NCBI RefSeq assembly: GCF_965216805.1
Contig: NZ_CBDCGN010000003.1
Coordinates: 186,001-250,000, forward strand
Origin: Panacagrimonas sp965216805
GTDB taxonomy: Bacteria > Pseudomonadota > Gammaproteobacteria > Nevskiales > Nevskiaceae
Direction of reading: 5' to 3'
DNA length: 64,000 nt
Shown piece by piece: positions 43,268 to 52,623 of the stretch. Below the pieces are notes generated by a model, which made no database searches, was not told the DNA's origin, and saw only the letters and a program-made list of their open reading frames with translations. Numbering within the stretch: position 1 is the first letter of the stretch; every line of letters begins with the position of its first letter. The position numbers were made by a program, and so were the translations under genes.

Positions 43268-44569
43268 ATGAAACCCACCCCCCGTTCGGCCGCCGCACTG
43301 GCGGTGGCCGCCGTGCTGTCCGGCCGCAGCCTGGACGATGCGCTGCCGCCGCTGGAAACCAACCTGTCTCCGGGTGATCGCAGCCTGCTGCGCGCGCTGG
43401 CCTACGGCACCCTGCGCGACCATGGCCGCCTGGCGGCGCTGGCGCAGCGCATGCTCAAGTCGTCCCTGCAGGCCGACACCCTGATCTGCGCGCTGATCGA
43501 GGTGGGGCTGTTTCAGTTGCGCTCGCTGCGGGTCTCGCCGCACGCCGCGGTCAACGAGACCGTGCTGGCCTGCGAGATTCTCGGCCGCCCCGAGCGCAAG
43601 CCGCTGCTCAATGCCTTGCTGCGACGTTTTCAGCGCGAACGCGAAGCGCTGGAAGCCGCGATCGCCAGCGATCTGACCGCGCAGTATTCGCATCCGTCGT
43701 GGCTGATCGAAGCGCTGCAACGCGACTGGCCCGAACACTGGCAGTCGATACTGGAGCGCAACAACGAACAAGCACCGATGACCCTGCGGGTGAATCGTCG
43801 GCGCCAGGATCGCGACACCTACCGCGCCACCCTGGCCGCCGCCGGCCTCGCCGCACATCCCGTGGAGGCCGCGCCCGACGCCTTGGTGCTGGAGCACCCG
43901 ACCCCGGTCGAACGCATTCCCGGATTCATCGAAGGCCAGGTGTCGGTGCAGGACGCCGCCGCGCAACGGGCGGTGGATCTGCTGCAACTCGAACCGGGCC
44001 TGAAGGTGCTCGACGCCTGCAGTGCGCCGGGCGGCAAGACCGCGCACCTGCTGGAGCGCGCCGACGTGGAGGTGCTGGCGGTGGACCACAACGCCCAGCG
44101 CCTGGACAAGGTGCGCGACACCCTGCGCCGGCTGGACCTGAAAGCCGACCTGCTGGCGCGCGATGCCGCGCTGCTCAAGGATCGCTGGGGCGGCGCACCC
44201 TTCGACCGCATTCTGCTCGACGCACCCTGTTCCGGCACCGGCGTCATCCGTCGGCATCCGGACATCAAGTGGCTGCGCCGAGCCGATGACATTCCGCGCC
44301 TCGCCGACCAGCAACTGCGTCTGCTGTTCGCGCTGTGGCCGCTGCTGGCGCCCGGCGGGCGGATGCTGTTCGCCACCTGTTCGGTGCTGGCCGCCGAGGG
44401 CGAGGAGGTGGTGCGGCAGTTCTTCATGCAGCAGGCCGACGCCAAACACGAAGCCATCGACGCGAACTGGGGCGAGGCGCGCCGCTTCGGTCGGCGCATC
44501 GCCCCCGGCGGCGACTTCGATGGCTTCTACTTCGCTGCCCTGCGCAAGAACCGTCGAGCGGCTGCGTAG
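43268..44569 (+). CDS. rsmB: 16S rRNA (cytosine-967-C5) methyltransferase
   Basis: 433 residues. The N-terminal NusB-like RNA-binding domain covers about 1-135. The SAM-dependent methyltransferase has LDACSAPGGKTAHLLE, the catalytic motif LDAPCSGTGVIRRHPDIKW and the second active Cys in MLFATCSVL. Its product modifies C967 of 16S rRNA. rsmB normally follows fmt; here a 13.6-kb block separates them, while trkA-trkH still lie downstream as usual. The stop codon falls inside a GTAGGRCGG inverted-repeat element. Confidence 0.95.
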   Translation: MKPTPRSAAALAVAAVLSGRSLDDALPPLETNLSPGDRSLLRALAYGTLRDHGRLAALAQRMLKSSLQADTLICALIEVGLFQLRSLRVSPHAAVNETVLACEILGRPERKPLLNALLRRFQREREALEAAIASDLTAQYSHPSWLIEALQRDWPEHWQSILERNNEQAPMTLRVNRRRQDRDTYRATLAAAGLAAHPVEAAPDALVLEHPTPVERIPGFIEGQVSVQDAAAQRAVDLLQLEPGLKVLDACSAPGGKTAHLLERADVEVLAVDHNAQRLDKVRDTLRRLDLKADLLARDAALLKDRWGGAPFDRILLDAPCSGTGVIRRHPDIKWLRRADDIPRLADQQLRLLFALWPLLAPGGRMLFATCSVLAAEGEEVVRQFFMQQADAKHEAIDANWGEARRFGRRIAPGGDFDGFYFAALRKNRRAAA

Positions 44570-44653
44570 GACGGGCCGCGCCCGCCGTCACACACAACCA
44601 GCAAGCGCATATCCGTCCGTCGCGCGCAGACGGCGGCCATGGGCCGCCCTACG
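44566..44653. repeat. GTAGGRCGG-type inverted-repeat element after rsmB
   Basis: An 88-bp element from GTAGGACGGGCCGCG (44566) to GGGCCGCCCTACG (44653). It overlaps the last base pairs of rsmB and probably forms the 3' hairpin of its transcript. Same family as 12611-12699. Confidence 0.7.
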
Positions 44654-44714
44654 ATGCTGCAGCGAGTCGCCCGGGTGAACCCCGCCCCCCCCGACGACGA
44701 CGCTACGATGTGCC

Positions 44715-45191
44715 ATGAGCCTGTTCGAATGGATGGAGTTCCTCAGCTATCTGGTCACGGTGATCGGCCTGCCGCTGGCCATCGGCGTGTTCGTGTACGA
44801 ACAGCGCAAGGAACACGCAGCGGACGAAGAGGAGCTCTACCAGCGCCTTTCCGACGAGTACGCCAGCTTCCTGCGTCTGGCGCTGGAACACGCCGACCTG
44901 CGCCTGATGAGCCCGGGCCAGCCGACCGCCGACCTGACCGACGAACAGCGCGAGCGCAAGGGCGTGCTGTTCGGGCTGCTGATCTCGCTGTTCGAGCGCG
45001 CTTACCTGCTGGTGTTTGAAGAGGACATGTCGCCACGCACCGCGCGCCTGTGGCAGAGCTGGGAGGACTACATGCGCGAGTGGTGTGTGCGCGAGGATTT
45101 CCGCACGGCGCTGCCGGAACTGCTGCGCGGCGAGGACCCGGATTTCGGCGCACATATTCAGCGAATCGCCGCAGAGGCGTCGGCCCCGTGA
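44715..45191 (+). CDS. Hypothetical membrane-anchored protein, 158 aa
   Basis: 158 residues. One N-terminal membrane helix (about 8-27) is followed by an acidic, helical cytoplasmic domain with many Leu, Glu and Trp residues (ERKGVLFGLLISLFERAYLLVFEEDM; LWQSWEDYMREWCVREDFR). I do not recognise a named family. It lies between rsmB and trkA on the same strand with its own start at 44715. Its composition and length look like a genuine gene; function unknown. Confidence 0.7.
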   Translation: MSLFEWMEFLSYLVTVIGLPLAIGVFVYEQRKEHAADEEELYQRLSDEYASFLRLALEHADLRLMSPGQPTADLTDEQRERKGVLFGLLISLFERAYLLVFEEDMSPRTARLWQSWEDYMREWCVREDFRTALPELLRGEDPDFGAHIQRIAAEASAP

Positions 45192-45343
45192 GAAAGCCCG
45201 GACCCTGGCTAGCTGCAGACGCCCGAGCTTTCCGGCGCGCCGGCATGGGCCGAACCCTGGCCGCATCCGGGTAAAGGCTTATTGCGCGCCCCCATGGCCG
45301 GGCGTAAGGTGCCGACGGCCGCAGGCGCCCAATCCAGGACGAC

Positions 45344-46720
45344 GTGAAAATCATCATTCTCGGTGCAGGCCAGGTCGGCGCCACCCTGGCCGAAAACCTT
45401 GCCAGCGAAAACCACGATGTGACCGTGGTGGACGCTGACGCCACGCTGCTGGGCGACCTGCAGGAGCGCATCGACATCGGCATCGTGCAGGGCTACGGCT
45501 CGCACCCGGAAGTGCTGCGCAAGGCCGGCGCCGACGACGCCGACATCCTCATCGCGGTGACCGAGTCGGACGAGACCAACATGCTCGCCTGCAAGATCGC
45601 CTACACCCTGTTCCAGACGCCGACCAAGATCGCGCGCGTGCGCTCGGCCGAATACCTCACCGAGGAGCGCCTGTTTTCGCAGGACGCGCTGAGCGTGGAC
45701 CTGCACATCTCCCCCGAGCAGCTGGTCACCGACTACATCCACCGGCTGATCGAATACCCGGGTGCGCTGCAGGTGGTGGACTTTGCCAACGGCCGCGTAC
45801 GCCTGGTCGGCGTCAAGGCCTATTACGGCGGCCCGCTGGTGAGCCGCCAACTGATGGAGCTGCCGCAGCATCTGCCCGGCATCGATGCGCGCGTGGCGGC
45901 GATCTACCGTCGCGGCCGGCCGATCATTCCTGAAGGCGACACCATCATCGAGGCCGAAGACGAAGTGTTCTTCGTCGCCGCCGCCGAGCACGTGCCCAAG
46001 ATGATGGCCGAGCTGCGCCGCATGGATAAGCCGGTCAAGCGCGTGATCATCGCCGGCGGCGGCAACATCGGTCTGCGCCTGGCGCGTGCGCTGGAAGGCA
46101 GCAGCGTGCAGGTCAAGGTGGTGGAACGCTCGCGCGAACGTGCGCGGCACTTGTCCGAGCAGCTCACACGCTCGACCGTGCTGTGGGGCGATGCCGCCAA
46201 CGAGGATCTGCTCACCGAAGAGAACATCGAAGACTGCGACGCCTTCTGCGCGGTGACCAACGACGACGAGGCCAATATTCTGTCCGCGATGCTGGCCAAG
46301 CGGCTGGGCGCGCGCAAGGCGCTATCGCTGATCAACCGCCTGAGTTACGTGGACCTGGTGGAAGGCGGCGCCATCGACATCGCCATTTCACCGCAGCAGG
46401 CCACGGTGTCGGCGCTGCTGGCGCACGTGCGGCGCGGCGACATGGTGCGCGTGCATTCGTTGCGCCGCGGCGCAGCGGAAGCGATCGAGGCGGTCGCGCA
46501 TGGCGATCGCAAGTCGAGCAAGGTGGTGGGCCGGCGCCTGGAGGAGATCAAGCTGCCGCCGGGCACCACCATCGGCGCGGTGGTGCGCGGCGAGGAAGTG
46601 CTGATCGCCCATCACGACACCGCCATCGAACCGGAAGACCACATCATCCTGTTCATGGTCAACCGCAAGCACACGCGCGAAGTCGAGAAGCTGTTCCAGG
46701 TCGGGTTCGCGTTTATCTGA
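45344..46720 (+). CDS. trkA: Trk potassium uptake system, NAD-binding subunit TrkA
   Basis: 458 residues from a GTG start (MKIIILGAGQVGATLAENLA). It has two tandem RCK units, each with a Rossmann motif (GAGQVG at 8-13; GGGNIG in the second half) and a C-terminal RCK_C domain. The full double arrangement is that of E. coli TrkA. It gates the TrkH channel by binding NAD(H)/ATP at the inner membrane. trkH follows after 7 bp. Confidence 0.96.
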   Translation: MKIIILGAGQVGATLAENLASENHDVTVVDADATLLGDLQERIDIGIVQGYGSHPEVLRKAGADDADILIAVTESDETNMLACKIAYTLFQTPTKIARVRSAEYLTEERLFSQDALSVDLHISPEQLVTDYIHRLIEYPGALQVVDFANGRVRLVGVKAYYGGPLVSRQLMELPQHLPGIDARVAAIYRRGRPIIPEGDTIIEAEDEVFFVAAAEHVPKMMAELRRMDKPVKRVIIAGGGNIGLRLARALEGSSVQVKVVERSRERARHLSEQLTRSTVLWGDAANEDLLTEENIEDCDAFCAVTNDDEANILSAMLAKRLGARKALSLINRLSYVDLVEGGAIDIAISPQQATVSALLAHVRRGDMVRVHSLRRGAAEAIEAVAHGDRKSSKVVGRRLEEIKLPPGTTIGAVVRGEEVLIAHHDTAIEPEDHIILFMVNRKHTREVEKLFQVGFAFI

Positions 46721-46727
46721 CCCCTCG

Positions 46728-48218
46728 ATGGTTCTGCTCGACCTATATCGCAGCATCCCGGCCCGGCGCCTGGCGCCGGTGCAGCGGGTGACCGGCGTGC
46801 TGCTGATGCTGTTCAGCATGACCATGCTGCCCCCGGTAGCAGTGGACCTGCTGTACGACGAAGACGCCTTTCGCGCCTTTCTGGCCACCGGCTGGATCAC
46901 CCTGGCCACCGGCTTCGTGCTGTGGTGGCCGGTACGGCGCGTGCGCAACGAACTCAAGATCCGCGATGGCTTTCTGATCACGGTGCTGTTCTGGACGGTG
47001 CTGGGTGCGTTCGGCGCGATCCCGCTGTATCTGTCGGACACGCTGTGGAACCACCCCACCGACGCGCTGTTCGAGTCGATGTCCGGTCTGACCACCACCG
47101 GTACGACCACCGTGGCGGCGGGCCTCGACGCGCTGCCCAAGGCGATCAACTTCTACCGCGTGCAACTGCACTGGCTGGGCGGCATGGGCATCATCGTGCT
47201 GGCGGTGGCGATCCTGCCGATGCTGGGCATCGGCGGCATGCAGTTGTTCCGTGCCGAGATCCCGGGCCCGATGAAGAACAACAAACTCACCCCGCGCATC
47301 ACCGAAACCGCGCGCGTGCTGTGGCTGGTGTACCTGAGCCTCACCGTCATCTGCGGCCTGGTGTACTGGCTGCTGGGCATGTCGCCGTTCGACGCGATGT
47401 GCCACGCCCTGTCCACCCTGGCCACCGGCGGCTTTTCCTCCCACGACGCCAGCATCGGCTTCTACAACAGCCCGGCGCTGGAGTGCGCCGTGATCGTGTT
47501 CATGCTGTTGGGGACGATCAACTTCGCCACCCATTTCGGCGTGTGGCGTCATCGCAGCGTGTTCGTGTACTGGCGCGACAGCGAGTTCCGCGCCTGTCTG
47601 ACCGTGATCCTCGGCTACACCTTGCTGATCAGCATTCCGCTATTGATCGCGCAGACCTTCGACGACACCGCTACCACGCTGCGCACCGCCGCGTTCCATG
47701 TGGTGTCCTACGGCACCAACACCGGCTTCACCACCACCAACGCCAGCCTATGGCCGTCCTACGCGCCGATGATGCTGATGCTGTGCGGATTCATGGTGGG
47801 TTGCTCGGGCTCGACCTCGGGCGGCGTCAAGATGGTGCGTCTGATGCTGTTCGTGAAGCAGGCTTTGCGTGAGGTGCAGCGACTGATCCATCCCAATGCA
47901 CAGTTGCCGATCAAGCTCGACGGCCGGGTAGTGGACGACAGCGTGGTCTACGCCATCGGCGGATTCTTTTCCGTGTACATCGGGTTCACCATCCTGCTCA
48001 GCTTCGCGATGATGGCGACCGGCCTGGAGCCGGTGGAGGCGTTCTCCGCGGTGGCTGCCACCATCAACAACATGGGTCCCGGCCTGGGTTCGTTGAGCGG
48101 TTCAGTGGCGGAAGTCTCGGACCCCGGCAAATGGATCATGATGTTCAGCATGCTGCTGGGCCGGCTGGAAATCTTCACCCTGCTGATCGTGTTCACCCCG
48201 GCGTTCTGGCGGCGCTAG
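46728..48218 (+). CDS. trkH: Trk potassium uptake channel subunit TrkH
   Basis: 496 residues, polytopic. The repeated selectivity-filter loops of the MPM fold are visible: SGLTTTGTTT, STLATGGFSSHD, SYGTNTGFTT and TINNMGPGL. It forms the K+ channel/transporter gated by TrkA. It is seven bases downstream of trkA. The transcript probably ends at the hairpin at 48222-48250. Confidence 0.96.
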   Translation: MVLLDLYRSIPARRLAPVQRVTGVLLMLFSMTMLPPVAVDLLYDEDAFRAFLATGWITLATGFVLWWPVRRVRNELKIRDGFLITVLFWTVLGAFGAIPLYLSDTLWNHPTDALFESMSGLTTTGTTTVAAGLDALPKAINFYRVQLHWLGGMGIIVLAVAILPMLGIGGMQLFRAEIPGPMKNNKLTPRITETARVLWLVYLSLTVICGLVYWLLGMSPFDAMCHALSTLATGGFSSHDASIGFYNSPALECAVIVFMLLGTINFATHFGVWRHRSVFVYWRDSEFRACLTVILGYTLLISIPLLIAQTFDDTATTLRTAAFHVVSYGTNTGFTTTNASLWPSYAPMMLMLCGFMVGCSGSTSGGVKMVRLMLFVKQALREVQRLIHPNAQLPIKLDGRVVDDSVVYAIGGFFSVYIGFTILLSFAMMATGLEPVEAFSAVAATINNMGPGLGSLSGSVAEVSDPGKWIMMFSMLLGRLEIFTLLIVFTPAFWRR

Positions 48219-48221
48219 CCT

Positions 48222-48326
48222 ACGCGAGTGCCTTGACTTGGCACTCGCGTGCACCGACCCGGCGGGCGGTAGCCCCGGTGAGGCATGAGGCGTGAGGCGT
48301 GAGGCGTGAGGCGTGAGGCGTGAGGC
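48222..48326 (+). repeat. Perfect hairpin plus GTGAGGC heptamer array after trkH
   Basis: ACGCGAGTGCC (48222-48232), loop TTGACTT, then its exact complement (48240-48250) form an 11-bp stem starting 4 bp after the trkH stop. After a 27-bp linker come seven 7-bp units (48278-48326), six GTGAGGC and one ATGAGGC. The same hairpin, linker and array follow glnB (49948-50045) with one compensatory base-pair change in the stem. Confidence 0.85.
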
Positions 48327-48398
48327 AAAATGCTAAGGTCGGTCCCCGCTTTTGCTAACGCCCAAAGCCGGCGCAGCCGGCGTCCTAACGCCTGATTT

Positions 48399-49337
48399 AT
48401 GTCCGTCTTCACCAAAGTCAGTCACTCGGAGCTGCAGGCATTTCTGAGCCAGTACCCGGTCGGCGACGTGGTCGGCTTTCAGGGCATTGGCGAGGGGGTG
48501 GAGAACACCAACTACTTCGTCGATACCGAGGACGGCCGCTGGGTGCTGACCCTGTTCGAGCGGCTGAACTACGACGACCTGCCGTTCTTTCTGGGCCTGA
48601 TGGAGCATCTGGCCGCGCACGGCTTTCCCAGCGCCGCACCGTTGCGCACGCACGCCGGGCGCAATCTGGTGGAACTCAACGGCAAGCCTGCCGCGATGGT
48701 GCAGCGCCTGGTGGGTCAGAGCGTGCTGTTTCCCAACATCGCGCAATGCAGCGCCGCCGGCGGCGTGCTCGGTGAGCTTCACCGCATCGCGGCCTCGTTC
48801 GGCGGCGCTGCGGAGAACTCGCGCGGCAGCGCCTGGCGGAGCCATACCGCGGCGGATCTGCTGCCTCATCTGCGCACCGATGCACGTGCCCTGATCGAAT
48901 CCGAGCTGCAGGCGCAGGCCGGGCTGGATTTGCAGGCCTTGCCACAGGGCATCGTGCATGCCGACCTGTTTCGCGACAACGTGCTGTTCGTGGACGACCG
49001 TCTCAGTGGGGTCATCGACTTTTACTACGCCTGCCGCGACAGCCTGCTCTACGACCTGGCGATCACCGTCAACGACTGGTGCTTCGACACCCACGGCACC
49101 CTCAACGCCGCGCGCGCCAGCGCGATGATGCTGGCGTATCGGTCGCGGCGACAGACCACCGCCGAGGAGCACGCCGCATGGAATCTGGTGCTGCGGGCGG
49201 CGGCGCTGCGCTTCTACCTGTCGCGGCTCTACGACTGGATTCATCCGCGCGAAGGCGGCATGGTGCATATCAAGGACCCGGACGCCTACCGCCGCATCCT
49301 GGAATTTCACCGCACGCAGGAGCTGCCGCTGGCGTGA
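48399..49337 (+). CDS. thrB: Homoserine kinase, choline-kinase-like type (ThrB2)
   Basis: 312 residues of the protein-kinase-like fold rather than the GHMP fold. Visible are the nucleotide-binding EGVENTNYFV, the catalytic loop GIVHADLFRDNVLF and GVIDFYYACRDSLLYDLAI. It phosphorylates homoserine in threonine synthesis. It stands alone between trkH and glnB. The start ATG has a weak ribosome site and follows a CCTAACGCC-type repeat. Related aminoglycoside-phosphotransferase proteins are a less likely alternative. Confidence 0.88.
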   Translation: MSVFTKVSHSELQAFLSQYPVGDVVGFQGIGEGVENTNYFVDTEDGRWVLTLFERLNYDDLPFFLGLMEHLAAHGFPSAAPLRTHAGRNLVELNGKPAAMVQRLVGQSVLFPNIAQCSAAGGVLGELHRIAASFGGAAENSRGSAWRSHTAADLLPHLRTDARALIESELQAQAGLDLQALPQGIVHADLFRDNVLFVDDRLSGVIDFYYACRDSLLYDLAITVNDWCFDTHGTLNAARASAMMLAYRSRRQTTAEEHAAWNLVLRAAALRFYLSRLYDWIHPREGGMVHIKDPDAYRRILEFHRTQELPLA

Positions 49338-49581
49338 GCTTCGGTGGCCCATCGCGCGCCGAGTCCCCTGTCGTTGCGAGCGCGGCGAAGACTCTCGTGT
49401 CCGAGCAGCGCGCTGCCCTGCAAGAAAACCCCAGGCCTGCGGCCGCAGCTTCGCCGTTGCTGCGCTCCGGGTGGCCGTTTGCGTTTCGAGCCGGCACGCC
49501 CCGGCGGGGCTTGGTTTTTTGACCGGCGCGGAGTCGGCTAGACTCCAACCATCCTTACTCGACAGCGATCCGAGGTTGCCC

Positions 49582-49920
49582 ATGAAAATGCTGATTGCCG
49601 TGATCAAGCCGTTCAAGCTCGACGCCGTCCGCGAGGCCCTGGCCGATATCGGCGTGCAGGGCATGACGGTGACCGAGGTACGCGGCTTCGGCCGGCAGAA
49701 GGGGCATACCGAGCTGTATCGCGGCGCCGAATACACCGTGGACCTGCTGCCCAAGATCAAGCTCGAAGTGGCACTGGCCCCGGACATGGTGGAGCGGGCG
49801 CTGGAGGCCATCCAGAAAAGTGCCAAGACCGGCCAGATCGGCGACGGCAAGATCTTCGTCTATGACCTCGACCAGACCGTGCGCATTCGCACCGGCGAGG
49901 CGGGGGTCGATGCGGTTTAG
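49582..49920 (+). CDS. glnB: Nitrogen regulatory protein P-II
   Basis: 112 residues, family length, from ATG 49582 (MKMLIAVIKPFKLDAVREAL); a longer upstream frame was rejected. The uridylylation site Tyr51 lies in RGAEYTVDLLPK, and the C-terminal signature KTGQIGDGKIFV is intact. It senses 2-oxoglutarate and ATP/ADP. Linkage to amtB suggests the GlnK role of gating the ammonium channel, but the sequence cannot separate GlnB from GlnK. Confidence 0.95.
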   Translation: MKMLIAVIKPFKLDAVREALADIGVQGMTVTEVRGFGRQKGHTELYRGAEYTVDLLPKIKLEVALAPDMVERALEAIQKSAKTGQIGDGKIFVYDLDQTVRIRTGEAGVDAV

Positions 49921-49947
49921 GCGTTAGGGCCGGAGCGGCGCGAGCCG

Positions 49948-50045
49948 ACGCAAGTGCCTTGACTTGGCACTTGCGTGCGCCGATCTGGCGGGCGGCAGCC
50001 CCGGTTAGGCGTTAGGCGTTAGGCGTTAGGCGTTAGGCGTTAGGC
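49948..50045 (+). repeat. Perfect hairpin plus GTTAGGC heptamer array between glnB and amtB
   Basis: ACGCAAGTGCC (49948-49958), loop TTGACTT, and its complement (49966-49976) are followed by a 27-bp linker and six perfect GTTAGGC units (50004-50045). Compared with 48222-48326, the stem has a G-C to A-T compensatory change and every heptamer has T where the other array has G. Confidence 0.85.
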
Positions 50046-50117
50046 GAAAAAAATACGGGCGCGCCGGTGAACAAGCGTCGGGCCGCCAAGATCGCAAGAG
50101 TCGGGTAAGGGAGACAC

Positions 50118-51398
50118 ATGAAGCACTGGATAGCAGCGGCGCTCGCCGCGTTCCCGGCTGTGGCCGGCGCGCAGGAACTCGACGGTGGCGACACCGCCTG
50201 GATACTCACCTCCACCGCACTGGTGCTGTTCATGACCTTGCCGGGCCTGGCGCTGTTCTACGGCGGCCTGGTGCGCACCAAGAACGTGCTGTCGGTGCTG
50301 ATGCAGTGTTTTGCCATCACCTGCGCGATCTCGGTGATGTGGGTGCTGTTTCTCTACAGCCTGGCGTTCGCCGAAGGGGGTCCGCTGATCGGCGGACTCG
50401 GCAAGGCCTTCTTTGCCGGCGTGGAGGAAGGCACCGTCAGCGGGACCATTCCCGAAACCGCGTTCGCCATGTTCCAGCTGACCTTCGCCATCATCACCCC
50501 GGCGCTGGTGGTGGGCGGATTCGCCGAACGCATGAAGTTCTCGGCCATGCTGACCTTTTCCATGCTGTGGTCGATCCTGGTCTATGCGCCGGTGTGCCAC
50601 TGGGTGTGGGCCGCCGACGGCTGGCTGTTCGGCATGGGTCTGCTGGACTTCGCCGGGGGCACCGTGGTGCACATCACCGCCGGTGTGGCCGCACTGGTCG
50701 CAGCGCTGGTGCTGGGTACGCGCCAGGGCTTTCCCAGCACGCCGATGCTGCCGCACAACATGACCATGACCGTGACCGGCGCCGCCATGCTGTGGGTGGG
50801 CTGGTTCGGCTTCAACGGCGGTTCGGCGCTGGCGGCCAACGGCAACGCCGCCATGGCAATTCTGGTCACGCACATTTCCGCTGCGGCCGGCGCCGCCGCG
50901 TGGGCGATCATCGAGTGGTTCCGCTACGGCAAGCCCTCGGCCCTGGGCACGGTCACCGGCATGGTGGCGGGCCTGGGCACCATCACCCCGGCGTCGGGCT
51001 TCGTCGGCCCCGGCGGCGCGCTGGTGATCGGCCTGGCCGCCGGCGTGCTGTGCTTCAACGCCACCAACTTCCTCAAGCGCAAGCTGGGGGTGGACGACTC
51101 GCTGGACGTGTTTCCGGTGCACGGCGTTGGCGGCATCCTGGGTACGCTGCTGGCGGGCGTGTTTGCGTCCAGCGCGCTGGGCGTATTCAGCGGCCAGGGC
51201 TATGCCGATGGCATGAACATGGGTTCGCAGATGGGCGTACAGGCGATCGGCGTACTGGCGGTCGGCACCTACACCGCCGCAGTCACCTTTGTGCTGCTCA
51301 AGCTGGTGCGCATGGTCATGGGCCTGCGCGTCAGCGCCGAGGAGGAATCCTCGGGCCTGGACACCGCGCAGCACAACGAGCGCGGCTACGACCTCTGA
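50118..51398 (+). CDS. amtB: Ammonium transporter
   Basis: 426 residues with a cleavable signal (MKHWIAAALAAFPAVAGAQE) and eleven predicted membrane helices. Amt signatures are present: WILTSTALVLFMTLPGLALFYGG, DFAGGTVVHITAG (pore His) and VHGVGGILGTLLAG. It conducts ammonium across the inner membrane and is gated by P-II. It lies downstream of glnB across a hairpin/heptamer repeat, so the pair may be one operon with differential expression. Confidence 0.95.
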   Translation: MKHWIAAALAAFPAVAGAQELDGGDTAWILTSTALVLFMTLPGLALFYGGLVRTKNVLSVLMQCFAITCAISVMWVLFLYSLAFAEGGPLIGGLGKAFFAGVEEGTVSGTIPETAFAMFQLTFAIITPALVVGGFAERMKFSAMLTFSMLWSILVYAPVCHWVWAADGWLFGMGLLDFAGGTVVHITAGVAALVAALVLGTRQGFPSTPMLPHNMTMTVTGAAMLWVGWFGFNGGSALAANGNAAMAILVTHISAAAGAAAWAIIEWFRYGKPSALGTVTGMVAGLGTITPASGFVGPGGALVIGLAAGVLCFNATNFLKRKLGVDDSLDVFPVHGVGGILGTLLAGVFASSALGVFSGQGYADGMNMGSQMGVQAIGVLAVGTYTAAVTFVLLKLVRMVMGLRVSAEEESSGLDTAQHNERGYDL

Positions 51399-51411
51399 TC
51401 CTGGAAGAAGC

Positions 51412-51556
51412 ATTTGCCACAGACTTCACGGATGACACGGATTGAAAATCGGCTACTTGGTCGGTGCCGACCAAGTCACCCGATCGGTGAAACAACGATT
51501 CTCAGCACGTTTATGTCTTGATCGGTGTTTATCCGTGTGATCCGTGGCTGATTGCT
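51412..51556. repeat. CCGTG..ATCCGTGG-type dispersed repeat fragments
   Basis: GCCACAGACTTCACGGAT and ACACGGAT (51412-51443), and in the opposite sense TTATCCGTGTGATCCGTGGC (51526-51545), flank a short AT-richer stretch after amtB. The same type is at about 30380-30406 before creD. They look like pieces of one dispersed repeat; no ORF. Confidence 0.5.
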
Positions 51557-51579
51557 GCAGGTCATCGCCGCGGTCGAGA

Positions 51580-52515
51580 TCAAGGCCAGGTGCGTGCGGG
51601 CAGCGGATGCTCGAACCCGCCCATGGTGCTCAGCTCGAAGCCCAGCAGCGCCGGCCAGTCGCCCATCCGGTACAGGCGGATGTTGTTGAGCACCACGTCG
51701 CCCGGCGGATCGAGCCGCAAACGCAGGTAGGGCGTACGACGCACCACCTGCCGAACCGCTGCGGCGGTGTCGTCCTGCCACTGCCAGCGCTCGGCGCGCG
51801 CGCGCCGGTCCAGACGCGCGATCACCGCATGTTCCCAGGCGGGCCGGGTCAGGCGCGCACGCGCGGCGGCGACGTCCTTGTAGCGTTCCAGCAACCCGCC
51901 GTCGGCCCATTCCAGGGTCAGCGCACGGATCAGCATCTGCTCGGGTGCGCGCGCGAAAACCTGCCGGGTCCCCTCCACGCCGGTATTCAGGTACAGATTG
52001 CCCAGCAGCGGCCCGCTGGCGGTCAGCGCGACCTGCGCCAGCTGCGACGGCGCCACGTACCGAACGCGGAAGTCCAGGTCGAACTGCAACCACGCTTCGC
52101 CCAGGTCGGCGGGACTGGGTACCGGCAAGTGGTCCGGTCCGCTGGCGACGATGCCGTGAAGACTGGACAGCGGCAGGCTGGCGCCGAACGCGCTGCCCTC
52201 GATCTGCGACAGGGTCCCGTCCGCTGCCAGGCACAGCCGCCGTATCCGCAACTCGCGAATCCGCAATGCGGCGCCCGGCGCGGCGTGCAGGCCCACGCGC
52301 AAAAGACCCTCGGGCTGAAAACTCAGGCCCCATATGCGCGCGCCGCCCCACAGGAACGGCCAGGCGTGCTGGTAGCGCAGTTCGCCGTGCGGAATCAGTC
52401 GCGCGGTCAGGCGTGCCAGTTCGTCCTGGGTGCGCTGCCACAGCCACCACTGCGCTGCGCCCGCCAACAGCAGCAAGATAACGGCGGTGCGACGGATCAG
52501 GGTGGCCAAACTCAT
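51580..52515 (-). CDS. Hypothetical membrane-anchored envelope protein, 311 aa
   Basis: 311 residues from the ATG at 52515 (MSLATLIRRTAVILLLLAGA); the open frame upstream runs antisense into the next gene and was rejected. An N-terminal helix (about 8-26) anchors a ~280-residue domain rich in short beta-like segments (LRIRELRIRRLCLAADGTL; LQFDLDFRVRYVAPSQLAQVAL), presumably periplasmic. I do not recognise the family; DUF2125-like or AsmA-like proteins are possibilities but unproven. It is divergent from the DUF4124 gene at 52624. Confidence 0.65.
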   Translation of the reverse strand: MSLATLIRRTAVILLLLAGAAQWWLWQRTQDELARLTARLIPHGELRYQHAWPFLWGGARIWGLSFQPEGLLRVGLHAAPGAALRIRELRIRRLCLAADGTLSQIEGSAFGASLPLSSLHGIVASGPDHLPVPSPADLGEAWLQFDLDFRVRYVAPSQLAQVALTASGPLLGNLYLNTGVEGTRQVFARAPEQMLIRALTLEWADGGLLERYKDVAAARARLTRPAWEHAVIARLDRRARAERWQWQDDTAAAVRQVVRRTPYLRLRLDPPGDVVLNNIRLYRMGDWPALLGFELSTMGGFEHPLPARTWP

Positions 52516-52623
52516 GTGCGATGCCTCATGCGCGATTGTAGGCAGGCAGGGCCGGCCGAGCGGCCTTCGTGGTGCCGGGCAATCTGCAATAGACTCGCGG
52601 CACCTGGAACCGGATCGCCTGAC

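Noticed and set aside
48278..50045. GTGAGGC and GTTAGGC arrays as CRISPR-like repeats
   Set aside because: The units are 7 bp with no spacers, and no cas genes are present. They are simple tandem heptamers attached to a hairpin.
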